Origin: Clostridium sp. CAG:609
GTDB taxonomy: Bacteria > Bacillota_I > Bacilli_A > RF39 > UBA660
Length of the DNA stretch: 15,300 nt
Direction of reading: 5' to 3'
NCBI GenBank assembly: GCA_000438075.1
Contig: FR903522.1
Location: 1 to 15,300, forward strand
Position numbers and translations under genes: made by a program. This document shows positions 1 to 6,250 of this stretch, in pieces. Position 1 is the stretch's first letter. The number at the start of each line of letters is the position of its first letter. The notes below the pieces were generated by a model that was given only the letters and a program-made list of their open reading frames with translations, ran no database searches and had not been told where the DNA came from.

Positions 1-43
1 ATTACATTTATATTTATATCCATATCAATATACCCCACTCTAT

Positions 44-799
44 TTAGCTAATTAATACATTTATAATAACTAAAATAGTTCCAATAATTAAACCTAGATA
101 TAAATATTTTCTTTCATTATATTTAACTACCTTAGGAAACATTTCCTGAATAGATAAAGTAATCATTAAACCTGCTACCACAATAAGAACAATACTTATC
201 ATAACATCTGATACAAATCTTTTTAAAAATAAAAATGCAAGAATTGCTCCGAGTGGCTCAGATAGACCAGATATAATAGTTGCTATAATAGCTTTTTTTC
301 TTGATTTAGTAGCATAATATATTGGCACTGCTATAGAAATACCCTCTGGTATATTATGAAGCATAATAGCTAGTGATAATTTAATTCCTAATGAAGTACT
401 ATGATAACTACTTAAAAAAGTTGCAATCCCCTCTGGTAAATTATGTAAAATTAAAACAATCATATTTAAAATTCCAAGTTTGTATAAATCAACACCTTTA
501 TTTTCTTTATCAATTAAATTACTAAGATATGTAATAATAATATAGCTTATAAAAAATGATATTATTAAAACAAGAATACTCTTCCCTACTCCATAGACAT
601 TAGTTATTTCAAAAAATGAAGTTGGTATTAAATCTAAAATACTTATAGAAATCATTACAGCAATTGAAAAAGATAAACAAAAGCTAATAAATTTATTTAA
701 ATTTCTATTACTTATTTTAATGAATATGAATACTGTCCCGATTAAAGTCGATAACCCTGCCATTGTTGATAATGTTAAAGCAAATAAGATATTATTCAT
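44..799 (-). CDS. zupT: ZIP-family divalent metal transporter (ZupT-like)
   Basis: A 251-residue polytopic inner-membrane protein that probably imports zinc or related divalent cations. It shows the two diagnostic ZIP motifs, HNLPEG (about residues 118-123) and HNIPEG (about 148-153), on neighbouring transmembrane helices; their His and Glu residues form the binuclear metal site. A third conserved helix motif, GLSEPLGA, follows. Hydrophobic segments run through the protein, including near residues 5-28, 36-60, 74-92, 165-195 and 230-250, matching the eight-helix ZIP layout, and length is normal for bacterial ZupT/GufA-like members. The usual His-rich cytosolic loop is absent, so metal choice cannot be read. 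The ATG is preceded by GGTGAG. It stands alone, divergent from the small gene at 984. Family assignment is very secure; substrate is inferred. Confidence 0.93.
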   Translation of the reverse strand: MNNILFALTLSTMAGLSTLIGTVFIFIKISNRNLNKFISFCLSFSIAVMISISILDLIPTSFFEITNVYGVGKSILVLIISFFISYIIITYLSNLIDKENKGVDLYKLGILNMIVLILHNLPEGIATFLSSYHSTSLGIKLSLAIMLHNIPEGISIAVPIYYATKSRKKAIIATIISGLSEPLGAILAFLFLKRFVSDVMISIVLIVVAGLMITLSIQEMFPKVVKYNERKYLYLGLIIGTILVIINVLIS

Positions 800-813
800 A
801 AACTCACCAATAA

Positions 814-819
814 ATTATA
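814..819 (-). promoter_or_regulatory. Candidate -10 for the ZIP transporter gene
   Basis: A perfect TATAAT on the minus strand, 14 nt upstream of the ZIP Shine-Dalgarno/start region. No good -35 hexamer at 16-18 nt; a TTGTCA lies about 20 nt upstream, which is too far for a normal spacer. Weak call because TATAAT arises often by chance in such AT-rich DNA. Confidence 0.3.
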
Positions 820-838
820 TGTTTAATACATTAACTAA

Positions 839-867
839 TTGACAATCTTACAAAAATACAATATGGC
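839..867 (+). promoter_or_regulatory. Candidate rightward promoter, TTGACA -35
   Basis: A perfect TTGACA at 839-844 is followed after 17 nt by TATGGC, a poor -10 (3 of 6). It would give the small gene at 984 a leader of about 110 nt. A second possible -10, TATAAT at 944-949, lies closer to that gene but sits in the arm of a hairpin. Which is used cannot be decided from sequence. Confidence 0.25.
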
Positions 868-922
868 ACGATTTATAAATGATCTTGGTTGTAAATGTTT
901 TAATAAATACCTTTTATTACCA

Positions 923-953
923 CCTAATTATATGAGTAATTTATATAATTGGG
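923..953 (+). other. Hairpin in the leader of the small gene (or operator around a TATAAT)
   Basis: Arms at 923-933 and 943-953 pair over 11 positions, including one U-G and closing C-G pairs, around a 9-nt loop. It sits 15 nt before the AGGAGG of the 36-codon gene. It could be an RNA leader stem or, since the right arm contains TATAAT (944-949), an operator overlapping a promoter. The arms are mostly A/T, so chance is possible. Confidence 0.35.
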
Positions 954-983
954 TGCATACTAGTACTAGGAGGTAAAATTATA

Positions 984-1094
984 ATGAATAAGTCTAGAGA
1001 AAATGCTAGAAACAAAGCAAGAAAATCAACTTGCAAAAATAGTGCAAGAAGTAATGCACGTAATAATGCTAAAAACAGCGACAACAGCAAATAA
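984..1094 (+). CDS. Small basic Asn/Arg/Lys/Ala-rich protein (36 aa)
   Basis: A short gene of unknown function. The ATG is preceded by a strong Shine-Dalgarno, AGGAGGT at 968-974, with 9-nt spacing. The product is 36 residues, made almost only of N, K, R, A and S, with one Cys at residue 17. About eleven Lys/Arg face only two acidic residues. A loose four-residue repeat of the form x-N-A-R or x-A-R recurs (ENAR, NKAR, SNAR, NNAK), which would give a charged helix. The stop codon (1092-1094) abuts the xerD stop of the opposite strand, and a hairpin with a U-rich tail follows inside xerD. Composition recalls small basic nucleic-acid-binding or spore-type proteins of Firmicutes, but I recognise no family. 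The ribosome site and terminator are the main evidence that it is real. Confidence 0.6.
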   Translation: MNKSRENARNKARKSTCKNSARSNARNNAKNSDNSK

Positions 1095-1985
1095 TTAATT
1101 ATTAGCATGAGGATGATTTTGATAATCATCTTCTATTTTTTTATTAGTTAAATGGGAATATATTTCTGTAGTTTGTAAGTTTTCATGGCCAAGAAGCTCT
1201 TGAATAATTCTTAAATCAGCTCCATTATTAAGTAAATTAGTAGCAAAAGAATGTCTTATAGTATGTGGACTAATATCTTTTTTTATTCCAGCATCAAAAG
1301 CTAGACCTTTAAGTATTTTAAAGAAACCTTGTCTACTTATTTTACTACCATTTTTATTTAGAAAAACATAATTATTATCATTTGTTTTAACTAAAAATAT
1401 TCTATAATTTAAAATATAATTTTTTAAAGCGTCCATCGCAGTATCTCCGATAGGTATTATTCTATCTTTTTTACCTTTCCCAGTTACTCTGATAATACAT
1501 TCATCAAAATCAATTTGATTAAGTTCTAGGTTAATTAATTCACTTATTCTTGTACCTGTTGCATATAAAACTTCAAGCATTGCTTTATTTCTATAATCAA
1601 TTGGTTTAGTTAATCTAATATCAAATAGTTTATTTATTTCTTCACCTGTTAAATATTCAGGAAGCTTTTTACTAAGTTTTGGATGTTTTATTCCATCACA
1701 GGGATTAATACTACATTTTCCCATAAATAAAAGATACTTATAAAAAGAATTTAAAACAGTTAAATAATGGGCTTTAGTTTTTACATCGCCATCAAAATTA
1801 TCAAAGAAATTTTTAATATCATCTCTGGTAGCATTAATCAAATCTTTATTTAAATATTTACTCACAAGTAAAAGATTTTCTCCGTAAGAATCAATTGTAT
1901 TAACAGATAATCTTCGTTCATATTTTAAGTACTCCAAGAACGATAATACATCTTTATCTTCAATAGAATTAATAATATTTCTCAT
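1095..1985 (-). CDS. xerD: Tyrosine recombinase XerD/XerC type
   Basis: A site-specific tyrosine recombinase, most likely the chromosome-dimer-resolving Xer enzyme acting at dif with its partner and FtsK. The N-terminal SAM-like DNA-binding domain covers about residues 8-90; the catalytic domain follows from about 108. All catalytic residues are visible: Arg146 in ATGTRISEL, Lys170 in the TGKGKK beta-hairpin, His241 and Arg244 in HTIRHSF, His267 in LLGHENL, and nucleophile Tyr276 in TTEIYSH. Length (296 aa) is typical, and the C-terminal HPHA resembles the HPRA tail common in XerD. The ATG follows AGGTGAAG. It is divergent from rarA and convergent with the 36-codon gene. Nothing nearby suggests a phage or integron integrase. 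Whether it is XerC or XerD is less certain than the family. Confidence 0.9.
   Translation of the reverse strand: MRNIINSIEDKDVLSFLEYLKYERRLSVNTIDSYGENLLLVSKYLNKDLINATRDDIKNFFDNFDGDVKTKAHYLTVLNSFYKYLLFMGKCSINPCDGIKHPKLSKKLPEYLTGEEINKLFDIRLTKPIDYRNKAMLEVLYATGTRISELINLELNQIDFDECIIRVTGKGKKDRIIPIGDTAMDALKNYILNYRIFLVKTNDNNYVFLNKNGSKISRQGFFKILKGLAFDAGIKKDISPHTIRHSFATNLLNNGADLRIIQELLGHENLQTTEIYSHLTNKKIEDDYQNHPHANN
1112..1142 (+). terminator. Terminator of the small gene, inside the xerD 3' end
   Basis: GATGATT (1112-1118), a 5-nt loop and AATCATC (1124-1130) form a perfect 7-bp stem, followed on the plus strand by a U-rich tail through 1142. It begins 18 nt after the stop of the 36-codon gene and lies within the last codons of convergent xerD. 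The stem is A/U-heavy, so strength is modest. Confidence 0.5.
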
Positions 1986-2008
1986 AACTTCACCTAATTT
2001 CTATTAAT

Positions 2009-2014
2009 ATTATA
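2009..2014 (-). promoter_or_regulatory. Candidate xerD -10
   Basis: A TATAAT on the minus strand places the transcript start about 15 nt before the xerD Shine-Dalgarno. No clear -35. It lies 21 bp from the rarA -10 on the other strand, so the two promoters would be divergent and their RNA polymerase footprints would overlap. Confidence 0.45.
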
Positions 2015-2032
2015 TCGCTTTTTTGTAATTTG

Positions 2033-2041
2033 TGCTATAAT
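2033..2041 (+). promoter_or_regulatory. Extended -10 promoter of rarA-gpsA
   Basis: TGCTATAAT, a full extended -10 (TG, one base, TATAAT). There is no recognisable -35, as is usual for this class. A start point near 2048 would leave only about 4 nt before the TTG at 2052 or 10 nt before the ATG at 2058, so the rarA message would be nearly leaderless. Confidence 0.6.
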
Positions 2042-2057
2042 TTAATAGTGATTGATT

Positions 2058-3260
2058 ATGGAAATTTTAGCGGATAAATTAAGACCTCAAAAACTAGATG
2101 ATGTAATTGGCCAAGAACATTTAATTGGACCAGGAAAAATACTTACAAATCTTGTAAATAACAAGAAACTTTTTTCGATGATTTTATATGGAAAACCTGG
2201 TATTGGAAAAACAAGTATTGCTAGTGCATTAGTTAATGAACTAAATTTGCATTACAAGTTTCTAAATGCAACAGTAAATAACAAAAGTGATTTTGATGCA
2301 GCAATTATGGAAGCAAAAATGTTTGATGATATGGTTTTAATAATTGACGAAATACATCGTATGAATAAAGATAAGCAAGATTTACTCCTTCCTTATATAG
2401 AAAATGGTACCATTATTTTAATCGGATTAACAACATCAAATCCATATCACAAGATTAATCCAGCAATAAGAAGTAGATGTCAAATATTTGAACTTCATGA
2501 GCTTGATAGTAACGATATCAAAAAAGGTTTAGAAAAGGCTAAAAGTAAATTTAGTGATATAAAAATAAGTGATGATGCAATTAATTATATAGCTAATCTA
2601 GCAAGTGGTGATATGCGTTTTGCCTTGAATTTACTTGAGGTTTCATATTATTCATTAAATGGTAATATAATCTTAGATGATGTAAAAAAGATAAATAATA
2701 AACCTGCATTTTTTAGTGATGCCAATGGTGATGGACACTATGATGTTTTAAGTGCATTACAAAAATCAATTCGAGGAAGTGATGTTGATGCAGCAATACA
2801 CTATTTAGCAAGATTAATTGAATCAGGTGATTTAGATAGCATTTTTAGAAGACTTAGTGTTATAGCATATGAAGATATAGGTCTTGCAAATCCAGGAATT
2901 GGTCCACGAGTTATGGCTGCGATACATGCTGCTGATTTAGTTGGATTACCTGAAGCACAAATACCCTTAGCAGAAATTGTAGTTGAAATGGCTTTATCCC
3001 CCAAAAGTAATAGCACCGTAATGGCGATAGAAAATGCTATAAATGATATCCATAAAGGAAATACAGGTAATGTTCCAGATAATATAAAAACTAATAGTCC
3101 AGATTATATATATCCACACAACTACCCAAACTCATGGGTTAAGCAAAATTATATGCCTAAAAATCTGGTTGGTAAAAAATATTACATAGCTAAAAATAAT
3201 AAAGTTGAAATCGGTTTAAATAAATTACATGATGAAATGATAAATGGAGGTAAAAAATGA
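2058..3260 (+). CDS. rarA: Replication-associated recombination protein A (RarA/MgsA/YrvN), AAA+ ATPase
   Basis: A clamp-loader-related AAA+ ATPase acting at stalled or gapped replication forks. Counting from the in-frame TTG at 2052, the Walker A GKPGIGKT is at residues 47-54, Walker B with IIDEIHR at 97-103, sensor 1 GLTTSN at 125-130 and the arginine finger RSRC near 140. The C-terminal half has the RarA tetramerisation signatures, for example YEDIGLANP and PEAQIPLAE. Length is about 400 residues, close to the usual 420. I prefer the ATG at 2058 because the family's homology begins at once (ADKLRPQKL), but neither start has a Shine-Dalgarno. The stop TGA overlaps the gpsA ATG by 4 nt, so the two are translationally coupled. 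Identification is secure. Confidence 0.95.
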   Translation: MEILADKLRPQKLDDVIGQEHLIGPGKILTNLVNNKKLFSMILYGKPGIGKTSIASALVNELNLHYKFLNATVNNKSDFDAAIMEAKMFDDMVLIIDEIHRMNKDKQDLLLPYIENGTIILIGLTTSNPYHKINPAIRSRCQIFELHELDSNDIKKGLEKAKSKFSDIKISDDAINYIANLASGDMRFALNLLEVSYYSLNGNIILDDVKKINNKPAFFSDANGDGHYDVLSALQKSIRGSDVDAAIHYLARLIESGDLDSIFRRLSVIAYEDIGLANPGIGPRVMAAIHAADLVGLPEAQIPLAEIVVEMALSPKSNSTVMAIENAINDIHKGNTGNVPDNIKTNSPDYIYPHNYPNSWVKQNYMPKNLVGKKYYIAKNNKVEIGLNKLHDEMINGGKK

Positions 3261-4231
3261 AAATAAGTGTAATAGGTCTTGGTGCATATAGCTTAGCTAT
3301 TAGTAAAATGCTTGCTAAAAAGGATAATGAAATATGGATATGGACCGAAGATAATAAAAAGTGTGAAGAATTCAAAGAAACAAAAAAAGTATCATCAATA
3401 ATTGATACACCAATTCCTAAAAATATAAAAATAAGTACATCATTAGAAAAGGTACTTGAAAATACAGAATTAATCTATTTAATAACAGCTAGTAAATATG
3501 TCGATATTATCACTAAAAAAATGAAACCATATTATAAAAAGAATATACCGATTTGCATCGCTAGTAAAGGAATCGAAGAATCTAAAGAAGAGTTATTATC
3601 AAATATAGTTAAAAATGCTTTAAAAACAAATCATATTGCGGTAATATCTGGACCAACTTTTGCAATTGATATAATTAATAATGAACCAATCGCTTTAGCT
3701 CTTGCAAGTATGAGTGGTAAAGCAAAAAATAAAGTATTAGAAACTTTGCCAAATGAAACTTTAAAACTAAGGGTTTCAAAAGATATTATTGGTATTCAAA
3801 TATGCGGTGCTATAAAAAATGTTATTGCCATTGCATCAGGTATTTTAATGGGACTTGGATATTCAAACTCGACTCAAGCATTTTTAATAAATGAATCACT
3901 ACATGATATTAAAGATATGATATATTATTTTGGTGGTAATCCAAAAACAATTTTATCTTTCGCAGGTATCGGAGATTTAATGTTAACTTGCACAAGTACT
4001 AAAAGTCGTAATTTCTCATTCGGGTACTTAATTGGAAGCACAAAGAACAGAAAGAAAATTTTAAAGTATTTAGAAAATAATACTGTTGAAGGATATAATA
4101 CCCTAGATACCATATATAAGATGTTAAAGAAAAAAAATATTAATATTGAACTAATAAATTGCATATATGATATCGTATATAATGAAGATAATCCAAATAC
4201 GTTAGCAAAGTTCTTGATAGAAAAAAAGTAA
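3257..4231 (+). CDS. gpsA: NAD(P)-dependent glycerol-3-phosphate dehydrogenase
   Basis: Reduces dihydroxyacetone phosphate to sn-glycerol 3-phosphate in the cytosol, the entry step of phospholipid synthesis. The Rossmann motif appears as GLGAYS at residues 7-12, a variant of the usual GAGSWG. Catalytic-site motifs are present: IASKG with Lys104, the SGPTFA loop at 131-136, GAIKN with Lys187, and AGIGDLMLTCTS with Asp240, followed by the SRNFSFG substrate/cofactor segment near 250-256. Length of 324 residues is normal. GGAGG at 3246-3250 precedes the ATG, which overlaps the rarA stop. The final codons and stop lie inside a bidirectional terminator. The Trp-to-Tyr change in the nucleotide loop is mild and not a sign of inactivation. 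Confidence 0.94.
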   Translation: MKISVIGLGAYSLAISKMLAKKDNEIWIWTEDNKKCEEFKETKKVSSIIDTPIPKNIKISTSLEKVLENTELIYLITASKYVDIITKKMKPYYKKNIPICIASKGIEESKEELLSNIVKNALKTNHIAVISGPTFAIDIINNEPIALALASMSGKAKNKVLETLPNETLKLRVSKDIIGIQICGAIKNVIAIASGILMGLGYSNSTQAFLINESLHDIKDMIYYFGGNPKTILSFAGIGDLMLTCTSTKSRNFSFGYLIGSTKNRKKILKYLENNTVEGYNTLDTIYKMLKKKNINIELINCIYDIVYNEDNPNTLAKFLIEKK

Positions 4232-4252
4232 TCTTAACCGATTACTTTTTTT
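4221..4252. terminator. Bidirectional terminator between gpsA and tcdA
   Basis: A perfect 13-bp inverted repeat, arms 4221-4233 and 4240-4252 around a 6-nt loop, with seven A's on the left and seven T's on the right. It therefore gives a U-tract on both strands. It contains the gpsA stop codon (4229-4231) in the left arm and the tcdA stop (4234-4236) in the loop, so both genes end inside their shared terminator. Confidence 0.9.
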
Positions 4253-4899
4253 AATACAACGTAGGCAATGTTTAAGCCAGCAGTTGATGGAACAAAAATA
4301 CTTGATGCCACTACTCTATCATTATTTAAAGTTTCTTCCTTACTGCACACAACAGTTACTTTTAAACTTAAGCCTAGTTTTCTAGCTTCATTTCGTAATT
4401 TTTTAGCTAAAGGATCACCAGAAGTTTTATCTAGTCTAGTAACAATAACTTCACTAGGATTAAGTCTTTTTCCAGTTCCCATTGATGAAATTAAGGTAAT
4501 ATTATTATCTTCAGCATATTTCATAAGTAATAATTTAGCAGGTACATCATCACATGCATCAATTATAAAATCGTAGTTTTCCAACACATTAATATTATCT
4601 TTATTTAAATATATGTCATAACCAATAATATCAATATCATTATTAATAGTTTTGGCTCTCTTTATAGCTTCATCAACCTTTTTAGAACCAAGATTACTGA
4701 TTGTACAAATAATTTGTCTATTTAAGTTAGATTCGTTAAACACATCACCATCAACTACTGTAATGTGACCAATACCACTTCGAACTAAAGCTTCCAAACA
4801 AGTACCACCAACGCCACCAACACCTACAATTAATACTTTTGTATTGTGTAATTTTTCTAAACTCTCTTTACCAATTAATAATTCTAATCTATTAAACAT
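4234..4899 (-). CDS. tcdA: tRNA threonylcarbamoyladenosine dehydratase (TcdA/CsdL/YrvM)
   Basis: An E1-like ThiF-family enzyme that uses ATP to cyclise t6A at position 37 of ANN-decoding tRNAs to ct6A. The nucleotide-binding motif GVGGVGG lies near residues 25-31, followed by VDGDVFNESNLNRQ, the conserved Asp/Asn/Arg adenylation motif, and by DACDDVPAK. No zinc CxxC pairs occur, which argues against ThiF, MoeB or Uba-type E1s. The frame is open 8 codons further upstream, but I choose the ATG at 4899: GGAGG (4905-4909) is 5 nt from it, and the first conserved block starts directly after. At 221 residues it is shorter than the ~250-residue YrvM; the missing part is C-terminal. It lies directly downstream of the proposed 6S RNA and may be read from the same promoter. 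Confidence 0.88.
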   Translation of the reverse strand: MFNRLELLIGKESLEKLHNTKVLIVGVGGVGGTCLEALVRSGIGHITVVDGDVFNESNLNRQIICTISNLGSKKVDEAIKRAKTINNDIDIIGYDIYLNKDNINVLENYDFIIDACDDVPAKLLLMKYAEDNNITLISSMGTGKRLNPSEVIVTRLDKTSGDPLAKKLRNEARKLGLSLKVTVVCSKEETLNNDRVVASSIFVPSTAGLNIAYVVLKKVIG

Positions 4900-4910
4900 G
4901 AATTCCTCCA

Positions 4911-5092
4911 AAATAAAACCCAAAGGTGTCCTGCTTTGATAAAAACCCGCTCTCGCGAGGTGGGCATCACATGAACTATTTTAGGATCCTTACTCACTTA
5001 ATGGTTAAGTCTTCTACACCACAATCCAATTAGATTCCCTTATCATCTATCTAGTCGGTTTTATAATAGACATAGACATTTTCCTCTAGGTA
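4911..5092 (-). ncRNA. ssrS: Structured non-coding RNA, probable 6S RNA
   Basis: No coding potential, but a complete RNA-gene layout. An extended -10 promoter predicts a start near 5091-5093. Right at that start CCUAGAGG (5090-5083) pairs over 8 bp, including two G-U pairs, with CCUUUGGG (4926-4919) about 160 nt away, and UGUC (5078-5075) pairs with GACA (4930-4927) just inside. A further long-range helix joins AUAAAACC (5064-5057) to 4946-4939 with one bulged U. Internal hairpins include ACUUAA-CCA-UUAAGU. A U-rich tail follows the closing stem. A ~180-nt rod closed end to end is what 6S RNA, the RNA polymerase decoy, looks like. As I recall, B. subtilis 6S-1 (bsrA) also lies next to yrvM (tcdA), with yrvN (rarA) close by. 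Alternative: a long structured leader of tcdA. Confidence 0.6.
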
Positions 5093-5097
5093 TCTTT

Positions 5098-5106
5098 ATT
5101 ATACCA
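5098..5106 (-). promoter_or_regulatory. Extended -10 promoter of the 6S-like RNA (and tcdA)
   Basis: TGGTATAAT on the minus strand, with only a weak -35 (TTTTCA-like at 17 nt). The predicted start falls on the first bases of the RNA's closing helix. The same nine bases form the HerA-gene promoter at 8659-8667. Confidence 0.65.
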
Positions 5107-5146
5107 AATTATATTGAATTTGAAAACCCAAATTAAGACATTTTAC

Positions 5147-5177
5147 AAAAAAAGTACTAAATATTCACTTAGTACTT
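5147..5177 (-). terminator. Terminator of the cell-wall hydrolase gene
   Basis: AAGTACTAA and TTAGTACTT (plus-strand arms 5152-5160 and 5169-5177) form a perfect 9-bp stem with an 8-nt loop. On the minus strand it runs into a 7-U tract (5153-5147). The upstream arm begins within the stop codon of the gene (5176-5178). Confidence 0.85.
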
Positions 5178-5961
5178 AATTAAATACAGTTACATCAAGT
5201 TTTTCCTTGACACTATACTTTTCCATAGCTCTTTTTACGTTATTTACCCAGGTAGGTTTTGCAACTTTGACACCGTTTTCATTAAACATTGGATTATAAA
5301 TTATACCTATTAACTCAACAGTATTAAACCCTTTTCCAAAGTAGCCATCACTTAGCATCTTTATATACATTAGTGTACCATATTCTATACTTTTATAACT
5401 AATTAAACGACCATTGGCCATTCCACCGAATATGTTATTGTTATTAAGCATATATCTAGATGTAAATCCAGATTCAATTTCACCGATTGCACTTGCTATG
5501 CTATAATCTACATTATCGTATATGTCGGTATAATAATTAATTAAATTAATAATGTAACCCGAATCTTTTGTGCAATAAACTTTATTCTTTCCGAATAATT
5601 CTCTTTCTGATTGTTCTAGATTAAATAAATAATCTACTAATATCTTTTTAAAAATAATTCCATCATCTAATAAATTAAGTTCTTTATAATTTATAGTTAA
5701 TTTATCTATTAATGTTTCTTCATTAATTTGGAATACTTTAGAAAAAAATGATATTTCATCAAAATTTTCATTTAATAAGGCTTCTACCTTTTCAGATTCA
5801 GTAAGTTCTTTCTTAGCACTAAGTTCAATTTTTGTACTTAAATTAACTTCTTCAACTTGAAGAACTTCACCTTTATGGGGAACAAGTAATATAACTATAC
5901 CCACTATTAGAACAATAAACTTCATTACTTTTGATTTATTGTTTTTTATATAATTTATCAT
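5176..5961 (-). CDS. Membrane-anchored glucosaminidase-type cell-wall hydrolase (GH73-like)
   Basis: A 261-residue protein with a short basic N-terminus, one hydrophobic segment at about residues 13-27 (uncleaved anchor or signal peptide), a linker and helical region to about 145, and a C-terminal lysozyme-fold domain. The domain shows SAIGEIESGF with a candidate catalytic Glu163, then LNNNNIFGGM and PTWVNNV, matching the ESG and NNLFG-type motifs of N-acetylglucosaminidases (GH73/LytG/FlgJ family). It would cut glycan strands outside the membrane during growth or division. No SH3b, LysM or choline-binding repeats are present. The ATG is preceded by AAAGGGAGAG. It is a single-gene unit: perfect promoter upstream, terminator overlapping the stop. 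The fold is well supported; exact bond specificity is inferred. Confidence 0.75.
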   Translation of the reverse strand: MINYIKNNKSKVMKFIVLIVGIVILLVPHKGEVLQVEEVNLSTKIELSAKKELTESEKVEALLNENFDEISFFSKVFQINEETLIDKLTINYKELNLLDDGIIFKKILVDYLFNLEQSERELFGKNKVYCTKDSGYIINLINYYTDIYDNVDYSIASAIGEIESGFTSRYMLNNNNIFGGMANGRLISYKSIEYGTLMYIKMLSDGYFGKGFNTVELIGIIYNPMFNENGVKVAKPTWVNNVKRAMEKYSVKEKLDVTVFN

Positions 5962-5977
5962 AATATTAATACTCTCC

Positions 5978-6077
5978 CTTTGATTAATATGCTAAAATTA
6001 TATCATATTTTATGAAAAATGTCAAATTTGTGTCTAATGTGAGATATAAAACACTTATTATATAGTATTAATCAAAG
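5978..6077. repeat. 12-bp inverted repeat bracketing the hydrolase promoter
   Basis: CTTTGATTAATA at 5978-5989 and its exact reverse complement at 6066-6077, 76 nt apart. The left copy covers the first bases of the transcript, the right copy lies about 80 nt upstream of the start. The geometry would suit two operator half-sites bound by a looping repressor. The sequence is AT-rich, so a chance origin is not excluded. Confidence 0.5.
5997..6025 (-). promoter_or_regulatory. Perfect consensus promoter of the cell-wall hydrolase
   Basis: On the minus strand TTGACA (6025-6020), a 17-nt spacer, and TATAAT (6002-5997), with TG one base before the -10, so it is also an extended -10. This is the best sigma-A-type promoter in the window. 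The start near 5990 gives a leader of about 29 nt carrying the Shine-Dalgarno. Such a strong promoter usually implies negative control, and an inverted repeat brackets it. Confidence 0.85.
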
Positions 6078-6090
6078 ATACATAATTTAT

Positions 6091-6173
6091 TCGTCCTGCC
6101 TCACGACAGAGCATTTCTGCTTCACCGGGGAACTCTCCCTCCACAGACCAATTTCGGATCCAGCCGACCCTAC
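6091..6173 (-). ncRNA. Unidentified structured RNA in a G+C-rich island
   Basis: 48 of these 83 bases are G or C (58%), against surroundings well under 30%. Read on the minus strand it forms a string of hairpins: GGAUC/GGUCU with a 7-nt loop (6161-6145), GGGA/UCCC (6139-6128), AGCA-GAAA-UGCU (6121-6110) and, directly abutting, CUGUC-GUGA-GGCAG (6109-6096). The last two carry GNRA tetraloops. Three pairs are G-U on the minus strand and would be C-A mismatches on the plus strand, so the minus strand is the likely RNA. UCGG/CCGA (plus-strand arms 6154-6157 and 6164-6167) offers an alternative fold. No promoter or U-tract is clear on the minus strand, and a T-rich stretch after 6173 leaves the plus strand possible. 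I match it to no known riboswitch or RNA family. Confidence 0.5.
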
Positions 6174-6250
6174 TTATTTTTAATTTTTATTAATAAAGAG
6201 CTATAATTTTGTGGTAGAAATAATATAAACACAGTTTTATTATGAGTATA

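Noticed and set aside
941..1129. A hydrophobic 62-codon minus-strand frame.
   Set aside because: It is antisense to the 36-codon gene and overlaps xerD's end; its Leu-rich content mirrors Asn/Lys/Arg/Ala-rich codons of the real gene and it lacks a ribosome site.
1095..1985. Phage or integron integrase marking a mobile element.
   Set aside because: Length, motifs and C-terminus are those of chromosomal XerC/XerD; no attachment-site repeats, tRNA or phage genes are adjacent.
2058..4231. Mycoplasma genetic code (TGA as Trp).
   Set aside because: rarA ends on TGA overlapping the gpsA ATG, and conserved Trp residues in asnS and rarA are TGG, so the standard code applies.
4268..4576. 102-codon plus-strand frame across tcdA.
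   Set aside because: It is an antisense shadow of a well-conserved gene, with no ribosome site.
4911..5092. Resemblance to RNase P RNA (AGAGGAAA near the start, TAGATAGATGAT further on).
   Set aside because: Both are short matches; the pieces are too close together, the ACAGAA-type partner block is missing, and the total length is about half of a type B RNase P RNA.
6091..6173. Glycine or c-di-AMP (ydaO) riboswitch.
   Set aside because: GGGAGAG and GGUGAAG on one strand, and CGGGGAAC with GGATCCAGCC on the other, recall parts of these classes, but the remaining conserved blocks and their order are absent.
6091..6173. tRNA, 5S rRNA or SRP RNA.
   Set aside because: No acceptor stem with CCA context, no 5S core, and no GGTCCGGAAGGAAGCAGC-type SRP loop.
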